From positions 124,001-188,000 of the forward strand of contig JASANG010000424.1 of NCBI GenBank assembly GCA_030248215.1: a DNA stretch of 64,000 bases, given 5' to 3'. Source of the DNA: Enoplolaimus lenunculus (taxonomy: Eukaryota > Nematoda > Enoplea > Enoplida > Thoracostomopsidae). Of this stretch, positions 1 to 11,508 are shown one piece after another. The position numbers and the translations under genes are program-made. The notes below the pieces were generated by a model. It did not search any database and had not been told where the DNA came from. It saw only the letters and a list, made by a program, of their open reading frames with translations. Position 1 is the first letter of the stretch. Each line of letters begins with the position of its first letter.

Positions 1-49
1 AAGTTGCATACTGAGATTTCACACCATTATTTCGCGTCCCCTCTCGAAA

Positions 50-337
50 TTACGCGTGGTATATGTCCGCTTCATTGCCGCCCTCAGATACCTTCACAAC
101 CGAACAAAGTCCGTCCAAATGTTCACCTGTGCTTGCCCATAACATACGACCCTCGTCATTCAGAAGCCGCACCCTCGTCTTGACACCTACCCCTTGTCGT
201 GATGGCACCCTTTCGACCCGCAGGTCCGCCGTGTTCAGGATCGCCTCCTTTTGATTGATATCGGCCACTTTGATCCAACAGCGAGAAATGTCTAAATTCC
301 AAATCGTTGCCTGCGTTTTCTTGAGGCTTAAACGCAA
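50..337 (-). CDS. Alternative cytoplasmic tail frame of the LRR gene
   Basis: This open frame overlaps the last LRR exon in another frame and runs to a stop near position 50. Its composition (VADINQKEAILNTADLRVER, TRVRLLNDEGRMLWASTGEH, CSVVKVSEGG) looks more protein-like than the direct continuation of the membrane-helix frame, which is rich in G, R and Q and stops at 156. It could be the real tail, reached by a splice I cannot fix. The best phase-0 donor, before GTTCGC just after the helix, is weak; an acceptor ACGCAG exists before GCAACGATT. It could also be an alternative 3' end. Confidence 0.35.
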   Translation of the reverse strand: MRLSLKKTQATIWNLDISRCWIKVADINQKEAILNTADLRVERVPSRQGVGVKTRVRLLNDEGRMLWASTGEHLDGLCSVVKVSEGGNEADIYHA

Positions 338-3300
338 AGCTTGACGTCATCGCGTTGCTACGTGCGTTTGAACTGCGAACACTAAGTGCAACAACAATTA
401 TAATTGCACATAGAATGACTGCGCTCACAGTAACACTGATAATAATCCAAACGACAGGCGCGGAAGTTTCAAAATTGTCGCCGGACCCGGAATTGTCTGA
501 GTGTTTGAGTGACAGATCCGGCAGGGACACTTTTAATTTGGACCATTTTCGAGGCCGGCGTGTCGTTGTTGTGGGTCCTGAAATGATATTCGATTTTTTA
601 AAGCATAGAGCTTACTATGAACAACGCGCCACAAATTGTAATTTGAGATGAAATAGAAAATATTCATGAAACAAAGGATTCATTTATACAAAGAGTGGAT
701 GATGCATACTTGAACAAGAGTACACAACTGAGTACATTCTGCGTAGAAAAGAGTGTATCTGGCACGCGTTGCGTTTTCGGCCCACCTCTCTTTATTTAGA
801 AGGGTACAACTTGTGCGAACCATGACACTTGATGTATCCGGCAACAAAAATTGCTTCGCTTATAGTTTAAATTATAGCTATTGCATGTGACAGCGACCCA
901 ACTCTAAACAAGGGGGATTCGCTAAAACGCAGTGCCCGGTGGTACATTTTGTACCATGCGGAATCCAAAAACTTGCTCACTCTTGTATCATACACTCTTG
1001 GTTATACTAATGATCCCAGTTCCCTCAAAACGATGATTCCGGCTAAAGGGGGGACAGATATTTATTTGGCCTCCCAGAGGTTACTCCCCTGTGGTTCGGT
1101 TACGGACTGTTATTTATTTTTAACTGACGCTTCGCCACTCTTCGTTACTGATCTATATCCGTTATTGCAATTTTCCGTTGAATTAAACGTTAATGCAAGG
1201 TTATACTTAGGAATGTACATTCAAAACTTAAGTACGCTTTAAAATTTCGAACTCAACTTTATTTGGTCCTAGAGTCATTTATGCGCTACAATTAAGGATA
1301 ATTGACATTTATGAACTATAATTAGTGTTTAATGACTGTATCCGCTTACGGACTCTCACTTGGCATACGGACTCCTATTGACTGAGACTCAAAATGGGGA
1401 CCAACCATCTTATTACCCCCTTATTCGGTTCACTACAGTACGTTTGAAACAAAACAATTTTGATGTTGGTTACCAAAAAACACTTTAAAGTCAACTTTAT
1501 TCAAATAAAATATTTCAAAAAACACCATCATCCTACATTGTGAATTTTGCTAATTTGAAATGGATCAACGGCTTTTGTACACTTTCTTCGCTATTTTGGT
1601 TAGGCTTAGGCTCAGGCTTTGGTTTAGGTTTATGAAAAGGTTGTAGGAATGTTTAAGCCTAAGCATTCTACATTAAAGGAAGTGTGCAAAGGGATGATGC
1701 AGACCTTTCTAAACAAGGGGCCGCATTATACATTATAATAGTGAAAAAAAGCTTGCAAGCGAAGCGAGTAAGAAGCCAAACGCGATTTTAGTAATAAATC
1801 GCATCACAAATTTTCAGTTTTGATCACTGATGGGGGGATGTTGCCTACACTGCAAGAAATAATGAGTCAACTTGAGTCTATCCAAAATATGCTCTACGAG
1901 ACTACACAAACATAGTCAAATTTGACTCCACCAGAGTTAAATTCGACTCACTTAGTCGCATGTTTGACTATGGTGGAGTATCGAATTTGACTCAGTTTGT
2001 GTAATCTCGTAGAGCCTATTTCGGATAGAGTCAATTTGACTCGCTATTTTTGGCAGCGTAGGTGGTATCCTTGGATCCGTTGGATCCGCACGCATATCAA
2101 AATCTAAGTCAACATACCTTGCGAATCTTGTTCTTGTCCCGTGTACTGCAACATTGCACTAACGTTTACACTATGCAACGGGATATCTCGTAATGATTTG
2201 GGTTTATGACACAAAATATCCGCCCTCGATTCGATACGCACTTGACCGACGCCTTGACCGGATGTTACATTTTGATACCATTCAACAAACGGAACTAATT
2301 TTGAATCGCATATAAATGGATTATCTGAAAATGAAATGGTATAAAACCAGAAGGATACCCTTAGCTACTTTCTGAATTTAGGGCAGTTCACCGGTCGAAC
2401 GGATCGTTGTCAGACAGCTTCTTAAGCCTAAACCTAATCATATGCATATTTCTAAATCTAACATTTGTAAGCCTAAGCCTAATAAATGGGCCCATGCAAA
2501 GATAAGGGGTGGAACGTTTTTCTGCGAGAATGCAATTTAGTAAGCTTAAGCTTTAGACTAATTTTTTGCTTAGGCTTAAGTATAACCGCATTGATGCGCT
2601 TAAGCTTAGGAATATGCTCAAACTACAATTACAGCCCTGTTCTATACATTGGCCATATGTCAAGAAAATGACGTCATAATAAACATTTGTATTGCAAGTT
2701 GTCGGGCGACGAATTGTCGTGACACCGTTCGCTGTAATTGTAACGTGACCCCGCATAAAATGGGGGTTTTACCCCCGTGGGCTAATTAAGCTCCTATTTT
2801 ATATTTACTGTTGTATATATATAGACCGTATTTCTAATCCTAAGCCTACGCCTAAGCGTAAGCGAATGAGCTTAAGCCTAAGCCTAAAGCAAAAAATAGC
2901 CTATTAAAGCTTAAGTTTTTATTCTGTTCCAGTTCCACAGAACAACATTCCGCTCCTGATCTTTACTGAAGAAAAAGTTTAATAGCAAAAAATAATATTT
3001 CAAACCAGAAAATGTTAACAAAGAAACAAATTTATGGCTCGCAAGGTATTCTGCTTAATGCTTCAAACTCATTAAAGTCTTAAACGCTCGTTTTAGCTTA
3101 TTCTATATTTGAATTAAAAACGCCGAAATCGTTATAAATAACAAAAATTTAAGTAAAATGTATCAAATTGAAGGCTTTTCAGACACAAAATGCTACAAAA
3201 TCAAACCTTACCAGCTAATGTAATTTCAGCTAACGCTTCTAACGCACCAAAATCTTCGGCTTCGATCCGCTTTAGTCTCCCGTGGTCCAATTTTAATTTT

Positions 3301-6300
3301 CGCAAACTTTTCGGCAACTGGTTAATATCATTTTGAGCAATCGTACCAACGGAAGTTTCACTTAAATCCAACACTCGCAGTGAGTTTGACCGTGTGAATA
3401 CGGCCAGGGATCCGTTTAACGACTTAATTCTAGTTTCAGCTAAAATTAACTGTTCTAAGTTTGCGTCTAAACCTCTAAATGCATGCCGGTCTAAGCGTTT
3501 TAGCGCATACGAGTTGCCAAGTTGCAGTATTCGAACGCTGGGCACCGCAGAGAAAGCGCCTGCAGTTACTGTTTTAATTTCATTTTGACGCAACCCTAAG
3601 TACGTCACGTGGGTCATGTTGCGAAGCCACAGAGGCGACACTTGGGAGATAAAGTTGCCGTCAAGATGTAGTCTTTCGATGCTGGGAGTATCGTCAAATA
3701 CACCAGCGTCTGAAATATGAAGCCCATAACAAGTATAAGGGCCGCTTGACGACGAGACAAGAGAACTGTGAGCGACTGGAAAGCTTAAGCTGAGCATTAG
3801 ACTTAGGATTAGCATTAGGCTTAGGCTTAGGTTAAGGTTTATGCTTAGGGTGCAGGCGCCTATAGTTTACATGGGCCGAAATATGAAGTCATCAACTGTA
3901 TAGACCAGCGGGCCGAGCATAGTCGAAAACTTTGGGCTTACTTCGCCGCTCTCGGCGTCTGGGTACTACACCTCCTAGAATTGCACACTATTAAATTCAC
4001 TGTGTTGATTTTAACTCAAAAAGAGTGAATCACTCAGCCTGAGTTAGTACTATTAGAACTCATAATTTTGAGTTGATTCAATTCATTCTGAGTTAATTAA
4101 CCAACTCACCCAGAGTCAACTCAACTCTGAGTGAGAATCAACTCAACTCAGAGTGAGTTAATGTTTAGTGATATAAATTCAGAAATACCCAACTCGTTAG
4201 CTGAATTGATTAATCAACTTTATTGGAATTTACAGTGCACTTACCTGTATGATTAATTGCGTTCGCTTGTATTGCTAACACTTTGAGCTTCACCAATCCA
4301 AACAGAGATCCAGCTTTAAGTTGAGCGATTTTATTTTGAGATAAATCGAGCAGCGTTAGCTCGTTGAGGCCTCCAAAACTTTCAGTTGGTATTTGTTGAA
4401 TTTGATTTCGAACGAGAGAAAGATTTTTTAAACTGGCCAAATGGCCAATTTCAGCAAAAATTGACTGGTTCAGTTGGTTTGAGGTTAAGATTAACTCGCG
4501 GAGTGAGTTCAGTTGAGCAAGTGTGTCAGGTTCGAACGATGTTATTCGATTTGACGCTAAGTTTAAGTACGTTAGATTTGGTGCGCCCTGAAATTAGCGT
4601 AAGTCTTTTGATTTAATGACATACAAATTTGTTTGAACTGTCTACTCGAAATAGTGACTAGGTTTCTGAAACCCTAATTAAGAAGTACGAGCTACTATTT
4701 TGCCGTCTTGCTCTAATTGAACTTGAAGACTCATGATGCCTCCTAAATATAAAGTAAACCAATGGCTTTCTTGCCATGACAATGGTTCACATTTGACGGT
4801 TATTTGTTTTTGCTCGAAAAGTTAAGTATTTACCGAAATCGACGACTAAAGTTAAGTATAACTTTAGCCAATACTTGAATACGATTTCAGAAACAAAGCC
4901 AGTAATAATATGGTATTGGATGGCTATTGTGACGCGTAAGAACAGTACAAATTTTTCACAGGAAGCTATTTCGTAATCCATCGTTAAGCGTTCAAAATCA
5001 ACCGATATATAAAGGTAAACGCCTTCAATTCAAGATCCACCCGTTCAACTCCAGTTGAAATTTCAGCTGAAATTGAATGGAGATTTTGAACGAAATCGAC
5101 CGATATATAAAGGTAAACACCTTCAATTCAAGATCCACCAGCTCAACTCAAGTTGAAATTTAATTTCAGTTGAAATTGAACGGAGATTTTGAACGAAATC
5201 AACCGATATATAAAGGTAAACGCCTTCAATTCAAAATCCACCAGTTCAACTCAAGTTGAAATTTAATTTCAGTTGAAATTGAATGGAGATTTTGGACGAA
5301 ATCGACCGATATATAAAGGTAAACGCCTTCAATTCAAAATCCACCAGTTCAACTCAAGTTGAAATTTAATTTCAGTTGAAATTGAATGGAGATTTTGGAC
5401 GAAATCGACCGATATATAAAGGTAAACGCCTTCAATTCAAAATCCACCAGTTCAACTCAAGTTGAAATTTAATTTCAGTTGAAATTGAATGGAGATTTTG
5501 GACGAAATCGACCGATATATAAAGGTAAACGCCTTCAATTCAAAATCCACCAGTTCAACTCAAGTTGAAATTTAATTTCAGTTGAAATTGAATGGAGATT
5601 TTGGACGAAATCGACCGATATATAAAAGTAAACACCTTCAATTCAAGATCCACCAGTTCAACTCCAGTTGAAATTTAACTTCCAATAAAATTGAATGGAA
5701 ATTTTGAACGCGTTCTGCTTTGGCCTGTTTTGATGAAACATGAGCCGGTTTGACGACAAGTTGACTGTCAAAATTGAACCCACCTTAAAACTTCCGCTCG
5801 GTATCACCCCTCGTAATCCAGTTTTTGACATAGTAACGGATCGAAGCTGTCTAAAATAGCCTCCATCAAATAGAGCACTCGGCAGCGAATGATTAGCAAA
5901 ATAACACGACGTGAGGGTGAATTTTTTCAATGACGGCTGTAGAGCATCTAGAGCCCCTGGGTCAAATTCTAAAACACCCGACCCCTCACAATTTTCAAAT
6001 TCAATTTCAGAAATGTTCAACGACGAGAATAGTCGTGAGCTGATTCGACTTAAACGCGATGAGTTGTTCGATTGTGGTCGTTGATTGGCTGATAGGCGGA
6101 TTTTGTTTGCGTACAACTGATGTATTTGATTCCAGTCTGAAAAAAAATTGAAAATTTAAATTTTTAAACATTTTGCATCTGTTGATAGAGGTTACATTTG
6201 AGAGTCGATTAACGATTAGTTAAATTCTGAGTCAAAGTTTTTTTACTCAAAAATTTAATGTAATTTTGACGAAATTTAGTGTTTTCAGCAATTGTAGAAA

Positions 6301-7434
6301 TAGTTTCTGAAACCACACGGCCAATGTATAGAACAGGGCCGGAACAGTGGTATAAACGTATTACTAAGCCTAAAGCGTAAGCCTAAAGCTAAGCAAAAAA
6401 TTAGTCTAAGCTTAGTCTATTGCAGTCCAGCAGAAAACGAAGCGCTATTAATGTACACATGAGCATCCCATTGTGAGAACTTCGATTTCATTATTTCTGT
6501 TCCTTAACTTTAGGCTTAAGCAAAAGTTTAACTGTAAACGTAAAGCAAGCGTAAAGGCCAATGCTCTGTAACAGTAGATTAAGCGTAGTCCCAAGCCTAA
6601 GCCTAAGCCTAAGCGTTGCAAAAGCGTATTCCTAAACCTAAGCCTAAGCCTAAGCAAAAAAGTAGTCTAGAATGTAAGCCTACTCTTTTAGAGACCGACC
6701 AGAAACCGGGACGGCACTAAAAGTAACATGGACCAGCATACGGGTAAGACTAGTCTAAGCATAATCCTTTATGCATAAGAAAGATGATAAAGGCTAAGCC
6801 TAAGTTATCGCTATGCCTGTGCCGTTCCAAAATGCTCTTTAAACTAACATAGGCTGCAACTTTTCGGCTTTAGGTTTAGGTTTAAGCTTAAAGAATAATT
6901 GAAAGTCTAAGCATAAGTTTGATAATTTCGTCGAAGCGTAAATCTCTGTCGATGCCCAGTGGGAAAATCAGACCCGATTAAAATTACTTGGGTCGCAGCT
7001 TTCGGTCTTAGGCTTAGGTTTAGGCTTACGATAAATTTTGGTCTCCGGAGGAATTGACTATATAAAAAACCCACCGCATAAACTATTGACTTACTAGCTT
7101 TTCGAATCAAATCTAGTGTCCGGTTCAAATCGTGAAGGGTGGAACCATACAAACACGATACCGTAATCGCTTTAGGAACAACATGAAATTCAGGATCACA
7201 AAAGCACGACGGACCATCGGCAGAGTACTGCGAAGTATCGTAAGACAGTAGCGATTGGCAGCCTGGAATAGGACTCGCTAGCCTTCCGTCAGTGGGCATG
7301 TCCACGGCCGTGGAGGGAGCCTGAGACCGACTGGGCAAAGCGAACACGAGTAGGATTTGGAATGTTGTTACAATGACGTGGAAAAATCTGAACATTCGGG
7401 GTCGGGTCTTGGGTACTAAATGTATAAAAGCCAT
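156..7434 (-). CDS. Leucine-rich-repeat type I membrane protein, five exons
   Basis: Exons on the minus strand, in order: 7434-7095, 6136-5784, 4587-4245, 3709-3212 and 577-156. Donors are GTAAGT, GTGGGT, GTAAGT and GTAAGG; acceptors end TTTCAG; phases 1, 0, 1, 1 all close, giving about 650 residues. The first exon has a hydrophobic signal (FFHVIVTTFQILLVFAL); Met-14 at 7395 is an alternative start that gives a more usual signal peptide. A Cys-rich N-terminal cap follows (CQSLL, CFCDPEFHV, SCLYG). Exons 2-4 carry many repeats of the LxxLxLxxNxI type, such as LTLLDLSQNKI, VTYLGLRQNEI and LRVLDLSET. Exon 5 has a juxtamembrane stretch, one membrane helix (VVWIIISVTVSAVILCAIII) and a short tail. 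Such proteins act as cell-surface recognition or adhesion receptors; ligand unknown. A C-terminal Cys cap is not seen, so an exon between 3212 and 577 may be missing. The tail frame is uncertain (see 50-337). Confidence 0.8.
1030..1438. mobile_element. Family H MITE, copy 1
   Basis: Matches the complete copy at 31076-31509 in inverted orientation. Right end is TTATTCGGTTCACTACAG followed by TA; the left end is degraded (CCGGCTAAAGGGGGGACAG where CGAATAAGAGAGGGGTGA is expected). Shared interior includes TATTTATTTGGCC and TTATACTTAGGAATGTAC. Confidence 0.65.
1848..2058. mobile_element. Family C MITE (TA insertion)
   Basis: Palindromic element with ends CACTGCAAGAAATAATGAGT and GGCAGCG, flanked by TA on both sides. 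The interior alternates GAGTCAAATTTGACTC motifs around CTCGTAGAGCC. Related copies lie at 38786-38972 and 39126-39443. TA duplication suggests mobilisation by a Tc1/mariner-type transposase; this is inference. Confidence 0.7.
2489..2654. mobile_element. Family A MITE
   Basis: Ends GGCCCATGCAAAGATAAGGG and CTGTTCTATACATTGGCC. The interior carries the typical GGAACGTTTTTCTGCGA, AAGCTTTAGACTAATTTTT and TTAGGCTTAA segments of the family. Confidence 0.75.
3984..4237. mobile_element. Family B MITE abutting LRR exon 3 donor
   Basis: The right end TGGAATTTACAGTG stops seven bases from the LRR exon 3 splice donor, so on the minus strand the intron opens GTAAGTG and then runs into the element. The left end is mutated (CACTATTAAATTCACTG). 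Together with a family A remnant (about 3785-3880) this copy makes up most of the 535-bp intron. Confidence 0.75.
4987..5702. repeat. 103-bp tandem satellite, about seven units, in LRR intron
   Basis: ACCGATATATAAA recurs at 5001, 5099, 5202, 5305, 5408, 5511 and 5614: one spacing of 98, then five of 103. Each unit holds TTCAATTC, an imperfect dyad (CAAGTTGAAATT / AATTTCAGTTGAA) and GGAGATTTTG. The middle units are almost identical, implying recent amplification. The array lies wholly in the intron between LRR exons 2 and 3. Confidence 0.92.
6319..6735. mobile_element. Two family A MITE relics in LRR intron 1
   Basis: First relic about 6319-6459, starting GGCCAATGTATAGAACAGGG and ending AATGTACACATG. 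Second about 6575-6735, dominated by CCTAAGCCTAAGCCTAAGC and ending AAAAGTAACATGGACC. Confidence 0.55.
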
Positions 7435-7533
7435 TTTTAATAAGTAAGATAATATTTACGCATTGCTGAGCTGAGTATTTAAATTAATATTCTTGCATTT
7501 TTGAATCTATTGCTAACTTGTGATTGGTGCTAC

Positions 7534-7585
7534 TCTGTAAATTCCAAAGAGTTGATTAATCAATTCAGCTTCCGAATTAGTTATT
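7534..7585. mobile_element. Family B terminal fragment upstream of the LRR gene
   Basis: CTGTAAATTCCAAAGAGTTG and the following bases match the 5' end of family B; the rest of the element is absent. It lies about 100 bases upstream of the LRR start codon. Confidence 0.5.
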
Positions 7586-7968
7586 GTCACCGTCTTGTGT
7601 CGTATATATTTTTTGTTTTTTTTTCAGTCTGTGCAATTTGAATCCTTTGATCTGCGCAGGAGCGTATGGTTATTGGCGTTTGTTTCGTATCAGGGCCTTA
7701 AAATGGTATGAGACCCGGGCGTCAGATGAACAAGAATTCCTATTTCATACGGTTCACAGGTACGGATAGCGCCCTAAACAGCAGTGGGCCCCTTGAATCC
7801 GGTCCTGGCGTGTTATTTCATATATATTTTGTATATATTTTAAAGCGTTGGTTTTTCACATTTTGTAAGTCGTTGTTGTTTTGCGTTTTCGTTTATTTTT
7901 CTGTTTGCTGCAAAATTAAAAAACGCCAGTGTGTTTTTTAAAAACTGGGGTAGTAGTTCAAACACCGG

Positions 7969-8434
7969 CAAATGTATAAAAGAGGGCGGAACATTTTTCT
8001 GTGTTAGCTTATGCTTTATTAAGACTAATTTTTCTTGCTTGGCTTAGGCTTAGGCAATTTTTCTTGCTTGGCTTAGGGTTAGGTTTAAGCTCGTTCTTGC
8101 GCTTAGGCTTAGGCTTAGGCTTAAAGGAAAATTCTTTATACGGTTCCGCCCCAGTTCTTTGCACAAACATCGTGTATATTCTTTACGCCTACTTTTTCAG
8201 TTTCGCCAAAAGAAGGATGGCCCTAAAAGCCAAAAACATGGACCGGTGCAACACCCAACCAGTCGTAACGGTAGTATAGCATATGCCTAAGCCCAAGCTA
8301 TAAAGCGTAAAGATGAGGCTATTCCTAAACGTAAGCCTAAAGACTATGTCTAGTAGAACGTTAGTCTCAAGCTTAAACTGACTCTATTTTACAGCCTGAC
8401 GGAAAATGTTACGGCCCTATTTTATACATGGGCC
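7969..8434. mobile_element. Two degraded family A MITEs
   Basis: About 7969-8166: starts AATGTATAAAAGAGGGCGGA, has three TTAGGC-rich blocks and ends GGTTCCGCCCCAGTTCTTTG. About 8281-8434: opposite orientation, ends GGCCCTATTTTATACATGGG. Confidence 0.55.
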
Positions 8435-9093
8435 GCTTTGGCTATGCTTTTTATATTCTTTCCGCCCCTCTTCTATTGGTTTATTTTGACGGCGTTGCCC
8501 AGATTGTGCCTATATGTTGAGGGCCGCCCCTGCGTTTTGAGAAAACAAACACGAGTGCAGCACCAGACATATATTCCAGCCCTATACGAAAAAATTCGCC
8601 GTGAGGTCGGTTCATTTGGAACGGATGTTTAAAAAATTAAAAAAATTAAAAAAAAACTAAAAAAATCTATTTTTTAAAAACGTACTGTGGCAGTAGTGAT
8701 ATGGCAACTAGACTGCTATATTTCTGAATGCCAGCAACCATCTAAGCCCTAGCTTTAAACTACCCGCATCGCTGTTGGTGTTATAAGCAAAAAGGACAAC
8801 CATCTAAAGGTTCCAAATGAAAAATAGTAGCTGTAAGCGAATGCGATTTTGAAATTTGAGTAGTTGTCTACAGACATGTCTTCGAAATAAAGTGTAGACA
8901 ACTACTTAAAAAATAAAAGACGAAAATTATAACCAAAAACTTTATGTTTAAAAATTTCAAACGTATTGACGGTTGCTGTAAAACTTCTCCTAGGGCAGCT
9001 GCCGTTGAAAAATTAAGGAAGAGCCGGTTGACAGCAGTCGTCAACGGTCGATGAGACATTCCACACCCCGTACCCAAATAACTGTGGACGACG

Positions 9094-9289
9094 CATAATA
9101 TCAGTAAACATTAACTCACTCTCATTTGAGTTGATTCTCACTCTGAGTTGAGTTGACTCTGTGTTGGTTGATTAATTAGCTCAGAATGAAATGAATCAAC
9201 TCAAAATTCTGAGTTCTGATAGTCCTAACTCAGACTAAGTAATTCGACTCATTCTGAGTTAAAATCATCTCACTGAAATTTACACTGTA
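9094..9289. mobile_element. Family B MITE, 5' truncated
   Basis: Internal and right-hand part of the family: CAGTAAACATTAACTCACTC through CTGAGTTAAAATC and the end CTGAAATTTACACTG. Confidence 0.65.
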
Positions 9290-9394
9290 CATCCATTTGA
9301 GTTTTCACTGGCCTAAATTTCAACCTATCACAAAAGAGCGTAAACAAGCTGAACGAGAGTTTGTATTATAAAAAACACTGTTCTTACAATATTT

Positions 9395-9567
9395 GGCTCA
9401 TGTATAGGTCATATGAGGACAGCTATTTGGCGCGACTGCAATAGAGTAAACTTAAGTTTTGCTTAGACTTACGCTCACGCATAGGCGTAGGGTCAGGCAT
9501 CAACTAGTAATGGGCCTAGAAAATTGCTTATACTACTACTATTACGACAATCGAAGTAACATTGGCC
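9395..9567. mobile_element. Family A MITE
   Basis: Starts GGCTCATGTATAGGTCATAT, ends GAAGTAACATTGGCC; interior has GCTTAGACTTACGC. A further relic with TTAGGTTTAGG follows to about 9660. Confidence 0.55.
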
Positions 9568-9870
9568 GTGCGAGTTTAAGCCTTAAACTTTTTTGCTTTA
9601 TTTTACGCTCAGGTTTAGGTTTAGGAATATGCTTATACTACTTTCACGGCCGTGATTTGTACCTTGGTGAAATATATTGAGGTAAGTTTGTTGTAAAAGT
9701 GCTAATAAACCAAAAGTGAGAAAATTGCAAAGTAAAAATATAAAATTCTTAAATTAATTTATGACTCTAAAGTTCGTTGAACATAAATTGAAAAACATTT
9801 AATGTGCGGGTTTCGCTCAACTGTTTTAGGAAAAACAACAAGAGGAACATGCAACAGCAATAGATTCCTC

Positions 9871-10020
9871 GGACCATGTTACTTTTAGGGGCGTCCAGGT
9901 TTTATGTGAGTCTGTAAAAGAGTAGGTTTAGTTTCCAGATTACATTTTTTCTGCTTAGGTTAAGCTTAGACTTAGAAATACGCTTGATCTACTGGTACGT
10001 CCCTAAAAATAACATTGGCC
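9871..10020. mobile_element. Family A subfamily 2 MITE
   Basis: Ends GGACCATGTTACTTTTAGGG and CCCTAAAAATAACATTGGCC are inverted repeats. The second copy at 21978-22132 shares GGGGCGTC and ACGCCCCT, marking a subfamily whose ends differ from the main family although the TTAGG-rich core is shared. Confidence 0.7.
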
Positions 10021-10047
10021 GACTCCTCAATGAAACATTTGTTTTAA

Positions 10048-10344
10048 GCCCCATTCACACGTGTAAATTTTTGCTGCAAGAACTCGAAGCAGAAATTTGC
10101 ATTAAATACTTGCAGCTTCAAGTATTTTAAAAGAAACATTCCGATTGACCAATCAAACTGCAGTTGCAAGAAATTCTCAAGCGGCTTGCAACTGTGTTCA
10201 TAGGTGCGAAATAAATTAAATCATATGAATTTCAGTGAATAATTTGCAGCCGTGTGAAATTCAATGCTGCTTTGCGACCAAACTCTTGCACATGCAATTG
10301 CACGTGCAATTTTTGCTGCAAAAACTTGCGCGTGTGAATAGAGC
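10048..10344. mobile_element. Family I MITE (TTAA insertion)
   Basis: Flanked by TTAA on the left and TTTA on the right; ends GCCCCATTCACACGTG and CGTGTGAATAGAGC are inverted. The interior is rich in TTGCTGCAAGAACT and TTGCAGC. Copies at 31685-31957 and 55125-55371. TTAA duplication and C/G-rich tips suit the piggyBac or Kolobok superfamilies (inference). Confidence 0.7.
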
Positions 10345-10349
10345 TTTAC

Positions 10350-10970
10350 AATTTCCTTTCCTAAAATTTTGCAGAATAAAGTTGAGAAAACATATATCGT
10401 ATAAAATTAACTACATATTTTTTTAATATTTTAAGAAATTTTGACAAAAAATTTTTGTAAGTATATGAATTTCACTTCAAATAAAGACAAATTTAGTCAA
10501 AATGGAAACATTCTGTTCGAAATAAAAATCAACGTGAAAAATTATTTTGGGTCAAAATGCATTCTCAAGTATATCTTCAAAATTTGATGTTTTTTTACAT
10601 TTAGATTCCGCTTCGATCGTGTGTCAATTAACACATTGCTGTGTAAATATTTACACAGTTTCTGTGTCAATATTAACACAGAGTGATCTGTTCGGCCACA
10701 AACTTTCGCCTGCAGTCAAAGGAAACAATTTTTTCTCAAAATAAAAACTATTTTTTAATGTTTTCATAAAATCTTTAAACATTACGTTCCTAAAAACGAA
10801 ACTCTAAGTGTTTATAAAAACCTGAATTGTGTGGAATTGAGATGAAATTTTTCAAAAATACTTATTAAAATTAAGACCAAAATATCAAAAATTAAATAGT
10901 TTTTCTGAAATCATTCACAGTGTCAGTGTTTTTGCAAATAAAACACCGATGAAACATGACAGTTAGCACA
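10350..10970. other. AT-rich stretch without recognised gene
   Basis: No convincing coding signal. There is a local palindromic cluster of TTAACACA, TTTACACAG and TTAACACAGA motifs around 10622-10683, possibly the core of a further small element. Confidence 0.4.
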
Positions 10971-10973
10971 CAC

Positions 10974-11172
10974 GGCCCGTGTAAAGATCAGGGACGGAAC
11001 GTTTTTCTATGGGACTGGAATAGAGTATATATTAAGATTAAGCTTTAGACTAATTTTTGCTTAGATTTAGGCTTAAGCTTAGTAGGTGTAACATCATTTT
11101 TCCCCTTAGGCTACGCCTTAGGCTTATTAATGTGCTTATACTGCTATTCATCCACTGTTCTCAACATTGGCC
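10974..11172. mobile_element. Family A MITE
   Basis: Starts GGCCCGTGTAAAGATCAGGG, ends CTCAACATTGGCC; core has AAGCTTTAGACTAATTTTTG and TTAGGCTTAAGC. Confidence 0.7.
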
Positions 11173-11276
11173 TTCCTAAGTATCAAGTAGTTAAAGAATT
11201 TATTATGAGTAGCTTAAACGGTGCAGTCTTTAGAAATCGCCTCTGAAATTTCTGTTTTTTCTTAGCATATAGACCA

Positions 11277-11508
11277 CACTGTAAATTACCGTGAGCTGAT
11301 TTTAATTCAGCATGAATTGAAGAAGCCTGAGCTCTGAATTTAGGTTTTTTAGAACTCAGAATTCTGAATTGCCTTAGCTCATTATGAGTTAATTAAGCAA
11401 GTCACCTGGAATTAAATCAGCTTAGAGCGAGTTAATATTTACTGATTTTAACTCAGAAATGACCAAAAATAACTAATTTTCTCTCTGAGCTGATTAAACA
11501 ACTCGCTG
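11277..11508. mobile_element. Family B MITE, degraded right end
   Basis: Starts CACTGTAAATTACCGTGAGC and continues through the family's alternating CTGAGTT/AACTCAG motifs; the right tip is lost near AACTCGCTGTAATC. Confidence 0.65.

Larger units (their letters stand above)
590..3200. other. LRR intron 4, transposon-filled
   Basis: No coding exon was recognised in these 2.6 kb. The stretch holds copies of families H, C and A, plus a degraded second family A relic at about 2823-2966 that keeps the CATTCCGCTCCTGATCTTTA end. A fragment at about 1735-1795 (GCAAGCGAAGCGAGTAAGAA) recurs inverted at 56222-56266, so it is a dispersed repeat. A small LRR exon could be hidden here. Confidence 0.6.

Noticed and set aside
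5001-5640. 103-bp repeats as coding tandem exons of the LRR protein
   Set aside because: All frames have stops within each unit and there is no LRR motif; the phase join from exon 2 to exon 3 works without them.
8438-8632. 64-residue plus-strand frame with a hydrophobic start
   Set aside because: It begins at the tip of a family A relic, has no recognisable domain and no neighbouring exon in phase; chance cannot be excluded.
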